From: Lactarius indigo
Taxonomy: Eukaryota; Basidiomycota; Agaricomycetes; Russulales; Russulaceae
Assembly (NCBI GenBank): GCA_025766275.1
Contig: JAFKAC010000091.1
Span: 124,001-188,000 of the forward strand
DNA length: 64,000 nt
Direction: 5' to 3'
The notes beneath the pieces were generated by a model. The model saw only the letters and a program-made list of their open reading frames with translations. It had not been told where the DNA came from and made no database searches. Shown here in pieces: positions 22,337-34,229 of this stretch. The position numbers were made by a program, and so were the translations under genes. Positions within the stretch are counted from its first letter, which is position 1. The number at the start of each line of letters is the position of its first letter.

Positions 22337-25184
22337 ATGTCCCAAGCTCCACACGAGAATACCGATAGGATCGAGACAGGGATAGGCCCTGGTGCAGGTA
22401 CCTTACTCCTCACTTGACTCTGTCCTTACGCATCACGGTGCTCACCAGGCACTGCCACCTCCATAGGTGACCACCAGTATCCACCCCACTCGGCACCGAC
22501 TCAGGAACCGCAGGGAGTCTCTAACTTTGTCGATGGGTCCGGGCCAATTTTCTCAATGTACATGGAAATGGCGACGGAAGAGGACAAGAAGCTGGTCGAA
22601 AACTGGAAAGCGGATGCTGATGGCATCCTCATATTTGTGTGTCTCTATTTTCTAATCCCGTGCTTTACACCAACTCACCGGTGATAGACTGGTTTATTCT
22701 CTGCTGCTGTGGCATCGTTGATCTCGGTGTCGATTCAGGACATTCGACCAAACCCACAGGACACCTCCAACTTCTACCTCGCAAATATATATCAGACTAT
22801 TTTAGACCCAAATCGGTCCAACATTTCGAGTTCCCTCCCTGCTTCCCTACCCACATTTTCTCCACCAAACTATGCTGTTTGGGTGAACGGACTTTGGTTC
22901 TTGAGCTTGGTGATCAGCATTTCCTGTGCTCTACTCGCGACGTTACTACAGCAATGGGCACGAAGGTATCTCAAGATCACTCAGCCACGTTACAGTCCAC
23001 ATAAGCGAGCGCGGATCCGTGCATTCTTTGCTGAAGGCGTCGACAAGTTCCTCCTTCCTTGGGCAGTCGAGGCATTGCCCACGCTGCTACACGCTTCGCT
23101 GTTCCTGTTCTTTGCTGGTCTAGTTGTGTTCCTTTGCAACGTTAATCTCACTATCTTCAGGGTGATACTGTCATGGGTTGGCGTTTGCACGGCCCTATAT
23201 GGATGCATCACGTTTATGCCAATCTTTCGTCATAACAGTCCATACTATACGCCACTCTCATTGTTGGCGTGGCATATTGTCACTGGAACATCATTTGTCA
23301 CCAGTTGGGTTCTTTTGTTGCTCACATCATGTTACTGTTCCTCTAGTGTTGAAGTCTTCCTTCGCTTTCGAGACTTGAGGAACCGATATCACAAATCGTT
23401 TGTACAAGGCATGCTCAAGACAGCTGAGGAAACGGCTTTTAATTCGCCATCGGAGATCGACACTCGCGCCTTCATGTGGACATTCGACAGGTTGGATGAA
23501 GACCACGAATTGGAGCGCTTCTTTTCCAGCTTACCCGGTTTCCGCAACTCAAGTGTGGTCGACGATCCTTTTCCCAGACTCACTCCAGATCAAAAGTTGA
23601 GGCTTTCGATGGGATTGATCGAGTTGTTGGATCTCACATTCTCGTCCGAATTACTGCCCGAGCATGTCAAAAACCGGCGAGTCATCGTTTGCGCAAAGGC
23701 CATTGATTCAACAGCAATTACCCGTGTGTATTGGTACATTGTCGATAGAATCTTGTCCGAAGACCACTATAGGGGACTGAAATCCGCCGAATTTGGCCGT
23801 ATTATAAATGGCTGGGGCGATAGCGGAAACGAAGGCACTATGTTGATTGCACAAGCCATCCGTACGGGTATTGTCGCAAGAGCGCAACTGCGTGACAATT
23901 CTTGGTTTATTCTTGCCTCCAATGAACTGGGTGTCCCAGAAACTGTCCTCCGAGACTACGCTACACATGGTGACAGCCTGTCACTTGCCATCTTGGTTCA
24001 CATCATCCGCCAGCAGCTTGACCACATCCAGAGAGGCCCCTTGCCGGCAGTGGTGTTGTCGAAAATTCTAAAAGCAGCTTCCGAATTCAGTGTCCAAGAT
24101 ACATCACTTGATCTGCAACTCAAGTTCTGTGCACTCTGGAATCAACTCGTTCTTAGAGCGCGGAACAACAAGCCAATCGCGTGGTATATGCTCAGACGCA
24201 TTCGCGGCGTTTATGTCGCTCTACATCGACATACTAATTCAGCCCCAACACGATTCTCCCCATCCATTAACGATCAGGCCCGGATTCTGGAGGAGCCGTC
24301 TGTGTATCCATTGTGCTCTGTGCCTGGGCATCATCCGGGCTCATCGCCTCCCATCCACGAGGTTTCTGGATCCACGTCCTTTCCCCGCCGCATGGTTTCT
24401 TATCATATTTCACCGTGCATAGAAGAAGTCGAGGTTTCTCCGCAGAGACCACAAGCTTTCTCGTATGAAACCGCCTCATTTGATGAAGACGAACGTTCCA
24501 TATGTGAGCCGTTCTCCAGCAACAATATATCTGTCCCCATGTCGTCGCAACCTGCTGGTCAGACCACCATCGAAAGCCGCCGCATTCTTACCACACCGGA
24601 TGCACCCGCCTCTCATACATTACAAGAAATCATCGATGCCACCACGCCTTTCCGCCCTCCGTCATTTTCAGCATCCTCCCCACCTTCTACCTCCCCACCT
24701 AGTGCCGTTGCCGTTTCGTACGATTTAACCCCCTGGACTCCTTCGGTTGCTCCAGACATTCCACCATCGCCTCCTACTGCGTTCCTTGATAATATGCTCC
24801 CTGCAGGTCCGCCGTTGTCTTCAGACTCCTGTGACTGGTTCTGACCACTCATCTTCTTTTCCAGGGCCTCATTCATCGATTCTGACTCCCGCTTCTCCTG
24901 GCCCATCTCCACGGCTGATATCTGCCCTTGATCCGGGCGCTGTTGACGAGGAAGAAGGTAGCACGCATACAGTTGGTTCACGCGAAGACAAAGACGCCCT
25001 TGACCCTTCGGTGATCCATGAAAACATTATGGCTGCCCCGGACATTTCAACCCAGTCACCGTCGGCACCATCAGTTACTGGTGTAGCGATCGCTGGCCCT
25101 TCACGGGGCTCTCGGGCTCTTGATGTTGAGCACACGGAAGATCTCCTTCCACACCCTCTGCACGGCCAGCATGGTATCGTGTAA
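22337..25184 (+). CDS. DUF6535 membrane protein, copy 2 (frameshift near C-terminus)
   Basis: Exons: 22337-22397, 22467-22636, then from 22688. The first intron uses a donor at 22398; an upstream donor-like site present in copy 1 is GG here. The intron-2 donor is intact (GTGTGT). The third exon stays open to 24844. Membrane segments match those of copy 1 and are followed by a soluble helical region and a Pro/Ser/Thr-rich tail. Against copy 1, two bases are missing near 24832. The tail homologous to copy 1 continues in another frame to 25184 (ending HGQHGIV). The protein therefore either ends about 110 residues early or the tail has been lost recently. Function of the family is unknown. Confidence 0.75.
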
Positions 25185-25954
25185 CGCCTCCTATGATAGA
25201 GTACGTATTATTTTTGGGCCTTTGGTATCGCTGTCATGGTATCTTATCTCAAAGTGTCCTGATGTATCTATTCAAATGATACGAAATCGCAGTCTGTTCT
25301 ACGGTTTTAGAGTACTGTCCCAACTGTATAGTTCTTCAACGCTTTAGGCAGCACGGATACTAAATACAGGAGTCCCCGGAATGACGCTTTTTTTTACGAT
25401 CTACGATGTCCCATGGCCCTTCCTGGCGGTTACTATTCCTGCCTAAGGTATTCTTTTTTTTATTTTTATTTTTTGTAACTCTAACCCATCTCATGGCGAC
25501 TTTACGACGAAAGTTCACGTACATTCACTGGCGGTGTACATTTGTGCCGTACTCCGGACCGAAGAGTTTCTCCATAAAGAAAGTCACCGTAAATGCGTCG
25601 TCGCGCGACACTTGCAACTAAAGCCCGCGGCCAACGGCGGTTCTTGAACTCTTTTCATTACATCTATCCCCTTGCCGTCCCACGCCTCTCCCCACCACGA
25701 TGTCCGAGTAACATAATCTAAGTAGTAAGCGATCATGTATATGCGATCCCAAGCGATGCAAATAGATACCCAAAGTAAACAAAAGAATGATGCGATGCAG
25801 ATTGTGTCATGAACTGTGTTCCCCGACTAGGGAGGGGTATGAAAAAAAAAGTTGATGAGGATAACCGATGAACAAACAACCGAAGTAATAAGAGCGACAA
25901 TGCAAGTTTGCCTGGATGAGGATATAAAAAAAAATTGAGATATACTCGACGCAG
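25185..25954. other. Intergenic region between DUF6535 copy 2 and KRE6-like B
   Basis: 3' flanks of two convergent genes. The part from 25706 resembles the 3' flank of KRE6-like A. No credible gene was seen. Confidence 0.45.
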
Positions 25955-28404
25955 CTAACAAACACCATTGAGTCGATTCTTGGGCTGCGTCTGGTTGTAC
26001 TGCGGTGTACCCCATAACGTAAAGTTGTAGTTCGTGTACGCCTCGGGGTATGTGCTGATATAGGTCATCGTCGGTCGGTCTGCTGGGTCGCACCCGATGT
26101 TCTGCGCACCACGTGGCTGATACACGCGTACATAATCGACGAGCATCGTCGCCGGGTACTGCAGCGTCGTAAAGTCGACACCGTGCGCAAAATTGGGTGA
26201 CATGCCCAAGTTCATGATGATGTACTGAAGCCGGTGACTCTAAGTGTCCTTCGCATCGCATGCGGGCAAGGAGAAGCTCACCATGGGTTCAGTGGGTATG
26301 GGCCGCGTGTTAATCTCCGTTGCTGCGTCAGGACCTAACCCCGCGGCTTTCATCCCCCACGAGACCGTGTCATTGACGATCCAAGATATGTACCCGTCAG
26401 GACTAGCCCGGCCATGTTCAGGTGCGCGGTCGCCGCACACACGATTGGATTGACTTACCCTGTTTGGTACTCGTAACCATAGACAGTGAAACACCCAGAA
26501 CCAAGTTCATAACAATCTGAGTTTGTGAATGACAAGCCGCTGGAGGTTTGCTGGAATGCGCCTGCCAGTCAGAGAAAAGATATCCCCGTGTCAACCACCT
26601 TGCTATAACTGGACCACGATGAGGAGCACGTACCACCAACATAAGTGTTTAGTTGGGTCACGGTTGGGTCCCGAATATACAAGTTGCTCGAGCTATTGTC
26701 CCATGCGTATTGAGCCTAAGCTCGATATGAATACCTGTTATGTGCGCATGATTCTTGCGCCGAATAAACATACGTTGAATGGTGCCCACTGAGCGGACTG
26801 GGAAACTTGTCCTCGTTTACCATCGATAAGGGCCTCAAAAAGATCTATTTCGGGCGCAGAGCGGCCGACAAATGATCCATTCTGGTGCATAGGTCCGGGA
26901 TGTGACTCTCCGGGACAGGTGCATGCTGATAAGCGCTGTCCGGGTAGCATCGACTATGTTTAAGCACTTGTCAGACAGCTTCGAAATAGAAAAGGGATAA
27001 CAGCATATACAGACCAGTACGTCGTTATGATCAGGGTCACCGTTCTCTAAAGCCGCAAGAGGTGTTTGGGTTCCAGGATATGTCTGATTTGGAAGTGTGC
27101 CAACGTCGCAAGAATCATAACTGTAGGGCCACTAGAGAAGGGTGAGAACAGAAAGAAACCATCAAGATGGGCGGCGTTACCATGCCATCGAGGGAAGCGC
27201 CGTACCCAGCGCGGCCTTGTCATCGGTGGTATCCGTCAGATCTTGGCACCAAACTTATCTCCCAAAGGTGAATATTGACTTACCCAGGTTACCCATCGTC
27301 CAGACAGCTGGCCACAGGCCGCTAAAGTTGAGTGAGTACAACGATTTATTAAAGAGAGTTACCGATAGCCTACGGTTCGCTGCTACTGCCAGGAAGCTGG
27401 ACCGAAACTAGAACGGCGGAAGTGAAAAAAGGTGACTGATGGGGTCTTACAAAGAGAGCGTACCTTCAACCAGCCCTCCAGTGAAGCAAAACTTGTTCCT
27501 ATAATAGCATTATCTATGGAATGTCGAAAAGAACTGCTTACGAGAACTCACCATGACTGGATCTGCAGGAAAGTGGTTAAAAATAGAAAGCAAGAAATCC
27601 GAGGATTCAAACGCACCATGCCCGAAACGTAGCTCATATTGTGGTTATTGATCGGTTCCGCGGTGTTGAGAGTGAGCCTAAGATACCCACCCTTCGTGGT
27701 AGCCTGCTTGGGATCATACCACTCGACGTCATTCTGGGAAGGGAAGAGTCAATGCTGTCTTCGGGAGAAGCAGCGAGATATATGCTCACGGTCTGCCAAT
27801 AGTGTAGATCGACTGCCTCCCAATACGGGTCATCCCCAGCGTTAAAAGTTCGACCGTCGACGTTGAACTCGTCAGAAAAGACAAGATCCCACTCCTGGCT
27901 GGGGTCCACGTGCGACTTCTTAGTGAATGCACTCTCGGGTGTTGCTACATCAATAAGCCCAATATCGTTGGGTATCTTAGGGACTTGGCCGGTGGAGTTT
28001 GTGCCCCCAAAGTTGAACGCGCCTTGTCGTGTCTGGCGCTTTGCGGTGAAATGACTGTAAATAGGGTAACCAGCACTATTACAACGAATGTCATAATGAG
28101 AACGGTCACATGACAGTGGGAGGCGAAGGGGAGGGCGAACAAGAGCATCATCATTCCAGCTGCAAGGATAAAGAGACAGCCGAGATTGGCAATACCGCGA
28201 GAAGTGAAGACGTGGCCGCCCCCGTCATAGTGGCGGTCGCGCTTGGGGTCCGGATTGTGGAGGTGGTCGTCCGGCTCTGGGATATTCATCGTGAGGGCGC
28301 CGGATCCCCATTCGGCCGGGTCGGGTGCAAGTGAAAACTGGAGAAGAAAAAAACCAACGATTCAGCGCCGGAAAGTGAGTAGGGAATGGGTACAAAGGAG
28401 GACC
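25955..28404 (-). CDS. KRE6: KRE6/SKN1-type GH16 protein for beta-glucan synthesis (5' end unresolved)
   Basis: Exons in genomic order: 25955-26224, 26282-26402, 26459-26561, 26634-26715, 26774-26953, 27015-27131, 27181-27215, 27284-27321, 27374-27407, 27464-27498, 27551-27561, 27617-27733, 27790-28022, 28115-28337, plus a 5' exon ending at 28404. The resolved part is 533 aa. It starts FSLAPDPAEWG, has the EPDDHLHNPDP motif, one membrane segment, then a lumenal GH16 domain (DEFNVDGRTF, DPYWEAVDLHYWQT, GLWPAVWTMGN). The catalytic motif is intact: APEIDLFEA. Kre6/Skn1 proteins are type II membrane proteins needed for beta-1,6-glucan of the cell wall. All internal phases close. Odd points are an 11-bp microexon, a weak donor (GTCCTC) at 28403, and no identified first exon. 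Confidence 0.82.
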
Positions 28405-28694
28405 TTGTCTGCGATGGAGGGGGCCTGGAGTTGGTCGCGTGTTATTTAACTAGGACGATGAGAGCAAAGCTAGGGACGCACAGGGGACGTGTCACGTAAA
28501 GGTGGTGTTATGGAGGAGAAACCAGCTCTGGGTAAAAGGCTTGTGGATGAGCCAGCCAAGTCCGGCCTTTGATACGCAGAGGAAGAGGGCGAGGCCGCCA
28601 TGGGGGGTGTAAGGAGTGACGATGGTTGGAGAAATAAAGAAAGAGGGAACGGTGCTATTATTGCCGAAAGGCTGTGTGCGGCAGCATTTGTTTA

Positions 28695-29590
28695 CTACTT
28701 GGGCGCTTTCACAAGTGCTAATGCGAGCGAATCTGCGCTTGGCGTATCAGGCACAACTTCTACACGCAATCCGGCTGAGTCCCGTAGGTACTCTCCCGTC
28801 GTCGGCCCTATCGCAGCTACCCGTGCCCGTCGTAACCGATTCTTCTCTTCGGTTATTATGTCCGACGTTTCTCCCATCGCCAAGGAAAAGTGCACGAGCA
28901 GCGCGGGCGTTACGTGCGCGGCAGAAGACGGCGCAAAGAACACGATCCACCATGGCTCACAATCATCGTCTTAAGTCCACCGCGCGCGTCGTTAACGTCC
29001 GTGGCATCGCGACGAACAAACTTACCAGCTGCACCTTCTAGCGCACGCGCGAGTTTGTGCTCAATGTTCTCCACTCCGCGCGTCGCGTAGACTCTGAGCT
29101 CCTGTAACGCTTCCTCATCGCCACCAAGGCCCTCTCGCACGACGCGGGGAAGCGTGTCCCGGTTCTTGTCCCCCGTCAAATACAACAGCCTCTCTCCCCT
29201 CTTCGCGTCCTGCACGATATAGTGCGCAAGTCGTTCTGCAGTCCCGGACTCCGTGCCACGCACGTCATGGGGTGGGTGGGGTAGCCGCGCGAGCTGCGCA
29301 GCCGTTGCGGGCCCCACGGCGTAGAACCGCACTGTCCCCCAATCGATATCAGCGCCCGCGTGGGCACACGCGTCGACCGCGCGCGCGGAAGTCACGATCA
29401 CACCGGACACCGGACACTGATCGTCGTCACTCCCACGGATAATCCGGGACAGGCTCTCCAGATTCTCGAGTACTGTTTCGAGTACAGGAAGTGAAAGGGG
29501 GCGGAACGAAGCGCGTGAGAGAGCGACCTCGTAGCGATCTGTCTCTGGAGGAGACGAGGGTTCGCGTAAAAGGAGGACGTGGGGTCCCAT
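28695..29590 (-). CDS. HEM4: Uroporphyrinogen-III synthase
   Basis: Exons 28695-28969 and 29026-29590 (279 aa, close to the fungal family length). It converts hydroxymethylbilane to uroporphyrinogen III, the fourth step of cytosolic heme synthesis. Sequence support: an N-terminal VLLLREP, VIVTSARAV, VRFYAVGPATAAQL, LLYLTGDKNRDTLP, then WWIVFFAPSSA across the splice junction and VAAIGPTTGEYL near the end. The intron acceptor is AAG; it keeps the frame and yields the conserved WIVFFAPS. Sequence similarity between Hem4 proteins is normally low, but this motif order is characteristic. The start is divergent from CTP1. Confidence 0.88.
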
Positions 29591-29763
29591 GAGTTGAGTT
29601 CAGAGTGCAGTTGCCGCAGTGTGAGAAAGGAGCTGTCAACAGTCGGCCATGGCGGGCCGGGTTAGTCTGAGGGCCAAACGTTCAGTGCACGCCTGTCAGG
29701 TTCAGCCATTGTCAGTGGCTCGCTACTAGCTCGCTTCATACCTCAGCGGACATCTCCTGCGCA
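29591..29763. promoter_or_regulatory. Bidirectional promoter between HEM4 and CTP1
   Basis: Only 173 bp separate the two start codons, so both genes must share regulatory space. No specific binding site is claimed. Confidence 0.5.
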
Positions 29764-31024
29764 ATGACTTTCAAGAACGAGAAACCCATTCACTCCCTTG
29801 TTGCAGGTGCAACCGCGGGTGCTGTGGAAGCGTGGGCACTAAAAGACGTTCCTACTCTCCCAACACCTTAACCGCTTCCAGGAATGCAGATTCGTGACCT
29901 ATCCCACCGAGTTTGTCAAGACCCGCTCACAATTCGGTGGAAAAGTGTGTCGTCACCATTTTTCTTTCTGAGTATGCGCTGACGCTGATCCGCAGCGCGA
30001 ATCACCACTTACGATTATCCGCGAGACACTGCGCTCCCAAGGCGTGCGCGGGCTTTATGCCGGTTGTACTGCTCTCGTCATCGGAAATTCTGTAAAGGCC
30101 GGCGTGCGCTTCGTGTCTTACGATAGGTTCAAGCAAGCACTAGCAGACAAGGATGTGAGTGTCGGCTCTCTCGCCCCTTGATCGAGTTCACGATTGGTGG
30201 CATTTTTCAAGGGGAAAGTGAGCGCACCGCGCAGTCTCCTGGCAGGGTTAGGTGCGGGAGTGATGGAGGCCATTTTTGCCGTTACACCCTCAGAAACAAT
30301 CAAGTGCGTCCCTGTCGAGCCGTCCCCTAATCACCTCCTAAGCGACACGCAGAACAAAACTGATCGACGACGCCAAGCGCCCTCAGCCGCGTTTCCGTGG
30401 CCTCATGCACGGCACGGTGTCCATCGTGCGGGAGGAGGGCCTCCGGGGTATCTATCGCGGACTCTTTCCCGTCGTACGTCTGCGTCCTCTACTCCCCGTG
30501 CATTCGTGCGTGCATGTCGACTGAGCCGATCCATAGATGATGCGACAGGGAGCCAATTCGGCTATTCGCTTCACGACATACACGACGCTCAAGCAGTTCG
30601 TGCAGAGCCGCACGCGCACGGGGCAGACCCTGCCCAGCAGCGTCACCTTCGGCATCGGCGCGATCGCGGGTCTCGTGACAGTGTACACCACGATGCCGCT
30701 CGAGTGCGTACCGTCCTCCTTCTTTCGTACCGCACGCTAACCGTACAACGCATGCTGTGTCAGTGTGATCAAGACGCGCATGCAGTCGCTCGAGGCGCGA
30801 GCACAATACCGCAATTCACTGCACTGCGCGTACCGCATCTTTACCGAGGAGGGCTTGCGACGCTTCTGGACAGGCACAACGCCTCGACTGGCACGACTGG
30901 TGGTGCGTTTCCCTTTTTCTATTCTTTGATGTTGCTCTAAGCGAGTGTACATTAGATGAGTGGGGGGATAGTCTTCACGATCTACGAAAAAGTCATCGTA
31001 CTCATTGGTGGGCGCGGGTCATAG
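29764..31024 (+). CDS. CTP1: Mitochondrial tricarboxylate (citrate) carrier
   Basis: Exons: 29764-29831, 29890-29944, 29996-30154, 30212-30303, 30353-30473, 30537-30703, 30764-30902, 30956-31024 (289 aa, the normal length). It is a six-helix inner-membrane carrier of the SLC25 family. Each of the three repeats has its PX[DE]XX[KR] signature: PTEFVKTR, PSETIKTK and PLDVIKTR. The first repeat begins HSLVAGATAGAVEA, and the third ends with a short exon encoding GGIVFTIYEKVIVLIGG. Family members exchange mitochondrial citrate for malate and supply cytosolic acetyl-CoA. This is the only complete copy. Its last two exons recur as broken copies in the right half of the window, beside OYE genes. Confidence 0.9.
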
Positions 31025-31148
31025 AAACGGGCAATGAATATGAATTTTTTTTTCCCTTCACACAAGTACAATGGTACAGGTAAACCCATGGAAACCTCAC
31101 CAAGACACGTTCCTAATTCAGGTCTGGCTAGCCCTTAGTGGCAACGTT

Positions 31149-32443
31149 TCAAACCCCTGGTCTTACATCCGTAGCGAAGGGGTAATCTGTATATCCCTTT
31201 GCACCTTGGGCCAACCATGTCTTTTGATCGTCTCGTGCGAGTTCGATGTTCTCTTTTAAGCGGCGTGGCAGATCAGGCTGTCAGAACAGACCAATCAGTG
31301 GGCGCTGAGACGGGATATGAGGTGGTCGACACCAACATTCGATATAAAGTAGCGTCCGAACGAGACGAGGCCGCCTTCTTTCTCGACCACCTCTATGGCT
31401 GTGTCGCGCTTATAGAGCCCATTAGTGATGTACGGCCTATCGCCCCATATGTCGCGCAAGAACTTGGTCGGCCGCCTCGTCACAGTTTCGCCAGATCCCG
31501 GCGTTATAGCGACGTCAGTGATCTCGATGACATGGAGGTACGCAAAGTCGGGATAGCTGTCGCGGATGCGCGTGACGAGTTCTGTATACGTCGGGATCGG
31601 GTCAGACATACCCATCCCTGGAAAACATGCGTCGTCCATTATCATCAACAATAACCCGACGCAAGTGGGTGAAAACTTACCCTGTAATTTCAGATACGGG
31701 CTGATACGTATGCCCACTTTGTTCGCGCCAACTGCCTTGACCACCACATCTGTAACTTCCAGAACGATGCGCAGCCGGTTCTCGATCGAGCCGCCGTACT
31801 CGTCCGTCCTCGTGTTGGTAACAGGCTGAAGGAACTGGTCCAGGAAGTAGCCGCCATTCACTTGAAGCTCCACTCCGTCGAACCCCGCTTTCTGCACCGC
31901 GTTTTCTGCGGTGGTCGCGTACAGCTGCACGTATTCCTTGATCTCTGCGACTGTCAGCGCGCGCGGCGTCTCGTAGCCTTCCAGCGCAATTGCGCTCGGC
32001 GCGACGACCTCAAAGCCGCCCGCTTTCCGAAGGATGTCGCCATCAGCTGCACGCCCGAGGGCCCACAGCTGGACATAAATGAACGATCCGTTTGCGTGTA
32101 CCGCGTCTGTGATCTACAGAGTAAAACAACACCTCAAATAAACGTCAGAGAAGAAAGGTAGGTATACTAAGCGAACCGATTTCCACCCCGCGATCTGCTC
32201 ATCGGACCAGATGCCGGGGACGTTGGCACACCCGCCTGCGTGCGGGGCAATGACCGTTGCCTCGGTGATGGCGAGAGTGCCCGGGGTGCTGGTGCGCTGC
32301 TTGTAGTATTCGAGGCCGAGCGCACCGTGGACGTATCGCTCGTCGGCGCGGGTTCGCTTCATGGGAGCCAAGACGACTCGGTGCCGCAGGTTGAAGGTGC
32401 CAACCTGGATGGGCTGGAATAATTTTGGGACGGGAGCGGCCAT
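31149..32443 (-). CDS. Old Yellow Enzyme-family NADH:flavin oxidoreductase, copy 1
   Basis: Exons 31149-31277, 31337-31617, 31681-32113, 32177-32443 (369 aa). It begins MAAPVPKLFQPIQVG and ends PFATDVRPGV. The FMN-barrel motif [13 protein letters not shown] is intact, as are GTLAITEATVI and FGRYFISN. In Saccharomyces OYE1 the substrate carbonyl is held by His191 and Asn194, with Tyr196 as proton donor. Here the matching stretch is ELQVNGGY, so His is Gln and Asn is Gly, while Tyr is kept. OYE1 Thr37, which contacts the flavin, corresponds to Lys in LAPMKRTRA. Family members reduce activated C=C bonds. The gene is tail-to-tail with CTP1 (124 bp apart), and that pair appears to be the ancestral arrangement for the copies to the right. 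Confidence 0.88.
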
Positions 32444-33172
32444 CTGAACTATGCGGAGCAGGAGACGCAATCAACGATTTTGGAACGGCTCGCAATTTAT
32501 AGGGAGCATGTCTTTCAGCAATGATGATTGCCAACTATAATGGGCGCATGATGTGGGCCGAATCTGGTGTGGAATTGCAGAACCGAGGTCAGCCTCGAGA
32601 GCTCGAGAGACGCCACTAATGTGGTCGCGCCGTGAGCGCAGGAGTCGAGCTCCAACATTAGGTAATGGTTGGACAAATTCTTGGAGTCGGGAACCCGAAA
32701 CCATGAAAATATGAGGGGACGACTGAGATCAAGGACGTATTGAGGCACTGTTTTACATGAGCAACCATGTAAGTCCCATGGCCATGGAATTTTTGATTTG
32801 CTCATGCGGCCTACGGCCTGAGCTCCTGAAAGTCCTTCTCCATACGCGTGAATTGATCGAGCAGAGCAATTGGCATATCTATGAAATATCAGACATGGCA
32901 GAGGGAGGAAAGATGGAAACACCCCGTGCCAGTGAAAGTGATGACCCAATTTGACGTACCACTGTTATTGTCACGGTTTCGGCAATTATATAATTACTAA
33001 GTTGTCTAAATCTGTACTGCTTGCTTTGTAGTTTCTATGCTACATGGGCTCGCATATTATCTGACATTTGTTAATCTACAACACTAACGAAATAGATACA
33101 AGTAAATCTATCTGAATACACGGACTTCCGACAGAGCCTGAAGGTGTGGACAAGGTATCGCACCCCGCCACC
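32444..33172. other. Intergenic region upstream of OYE copy 1
   Basis: Part of it (about 32510-32660) resembles the flanks upstream of OYE copies 5 and 6. The remainder holds only short frames without recognisable content. Confidence 0.4.
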
Positions 33173-34229
33173 CTATCTCGACCGGCGTCGCTTCCTTGTG
33201 CCCATATTGGCCAACTCCGCGGTCGCCAGCGAGCGTCGTCGAGGCGCACTATCAGGCCAATCACTAGACCCAGAGTCGGGTGCGTCTAGTGGTAGCAAGA
33301 CAAAGCGTCAGGTCGAAATATTCGCGAGTATCATTATGACGATGTCTTACCTGCATCTCCACCATCTTTCGCTAGCTCTTCGCGTTTGCGCCCATTGTTA
33401 GGCGTGCGAGAGGTAGTTGCTGGTGAAGCCGGCCCGGGAACGAGATGGTTCCGGCGCTCTGCCCAGTACGCAACGTCTAAGGGGGGCGCAAAGAGCGGAT
33501 CGAGCCATTGCTTGACGGCATCCATGCCTTGCTCCCTGAATAGCCCGCCTACGTAGGCCTGTATTAATATTCAGAAGGTCCCCACACGCTCCGAGAAGGC
33601 AGGTACCTTAAACACATCCACTTTGGATAGGACGAGAGGTTAGGGGTCATGCAAGAGGCGATGATATGCATAGTAGCCATACCTTGCACGCTCTGAGAAG
33701 CTTTAAGATTGGGAAATTGGGTTCTCAGACTTTCATGAAGACCATACCGCACCGCACTTGGAGCACAGACACGTTAGCGCTGCTTAATTAAAAGGAAAGG
33801 GCATATTACATTTCCGCGAGGGCGGATCCACGCTTGATGCGACTTCGTAATTGCTGGTTCGTCAGTGGTGAAAAAACAGAGACAATGGAAGGGACGATGC
33901 AGCGACGGACTGAGGTGGGACCAACACGTAAACGCGGATAGCGGCCGTGGATGAGGTCAGTAATAGCCAAGCTAACTACCTGGTCCCCGATGTGTGCCAA
34001 TCTCACAGATCATTCAATCAATCGGATTGACAAAAGAGAGTAGAACGGCAAACACACTCTTCGTTATCGCGGCTTGGAGTATCTCGAGGCGCTTCAAACT
34101 CACCCCGGCGCTTCGCGGTCAGACTGCTGTGGGTGAATATTTGCTCCCGAGTCTGTGCTGACTGTATTTTTGGAAGGGGCGGCAGTGTGTTAGTTTCAAC
34201 AACTGGGCTTGCAACTGGGAACGACGGAG
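33173..34229 (-). CDS. RNase III-domain protein, probably catalytically inactive (5' end unresolved)
   Basis: Exons in genomic order: 33173-33285, 33351-33558, 33607-33620, 33683-33756, 33810-33853, 33911-34001, 34058-34229, all in phase. The start exon was not found. Domain order: LPPLPKIQSAQTREQIFTHS, then LAHIGDQVVSLAITDLIHGR, RYPRLRVGPTS, LAEIAVRYGLHESL, VDVFKAYVGGLFREQG, and a basic C-terminus ending RKRRRSR. In RNase III the catalytic acids lie in the motifs LEFLGD and DxFEAYVGAL. Here the first Glu is Ala (LAHIGD) and the last Glu is Lys (DVFKAY), leaving two of four. It could serve as a non-cleaving RNA-binding or dimer partner. A 14-bp microexon joins two conserved blocks. Confidence 0.75.

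Larger units (their letters stand above)
15230..28404. repeat. Segmental duplication: KRE6-like fragment plus DUF6535 gene
   Basis: Three KRE6-like sequences (15230-15480, 21280-22260, 25706-28404, all minus) alternate with two DUF6535 genes (15720-18540 and 22337-25184, both plus). Similarity extends past the genes: the 3' flank of KRE6-like A (21280-21475) matches that of B (25706-25950), and the downstream flanks of both DUF6535 genes also match. The unit was therefore a stretch of several kb that was copied and then partly lost. Confidence 0.7.

Noticed and set aside
24831..24875. An intron explaining the break near the end of DUF6535 copy 2
   Set aside because: The only GT...AG pair gives about 36 bp, too short for this genome, and the alignment with copy 1 shows a 2-base loss instead.
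31199..31654. Plus-strand frames opposite OYE exons, recurring at 40532, 45477, 48074 and 50148
   Set aside because: Their recurrence follows the OYE duplication; they are antisense to real exons and have no independent motif.
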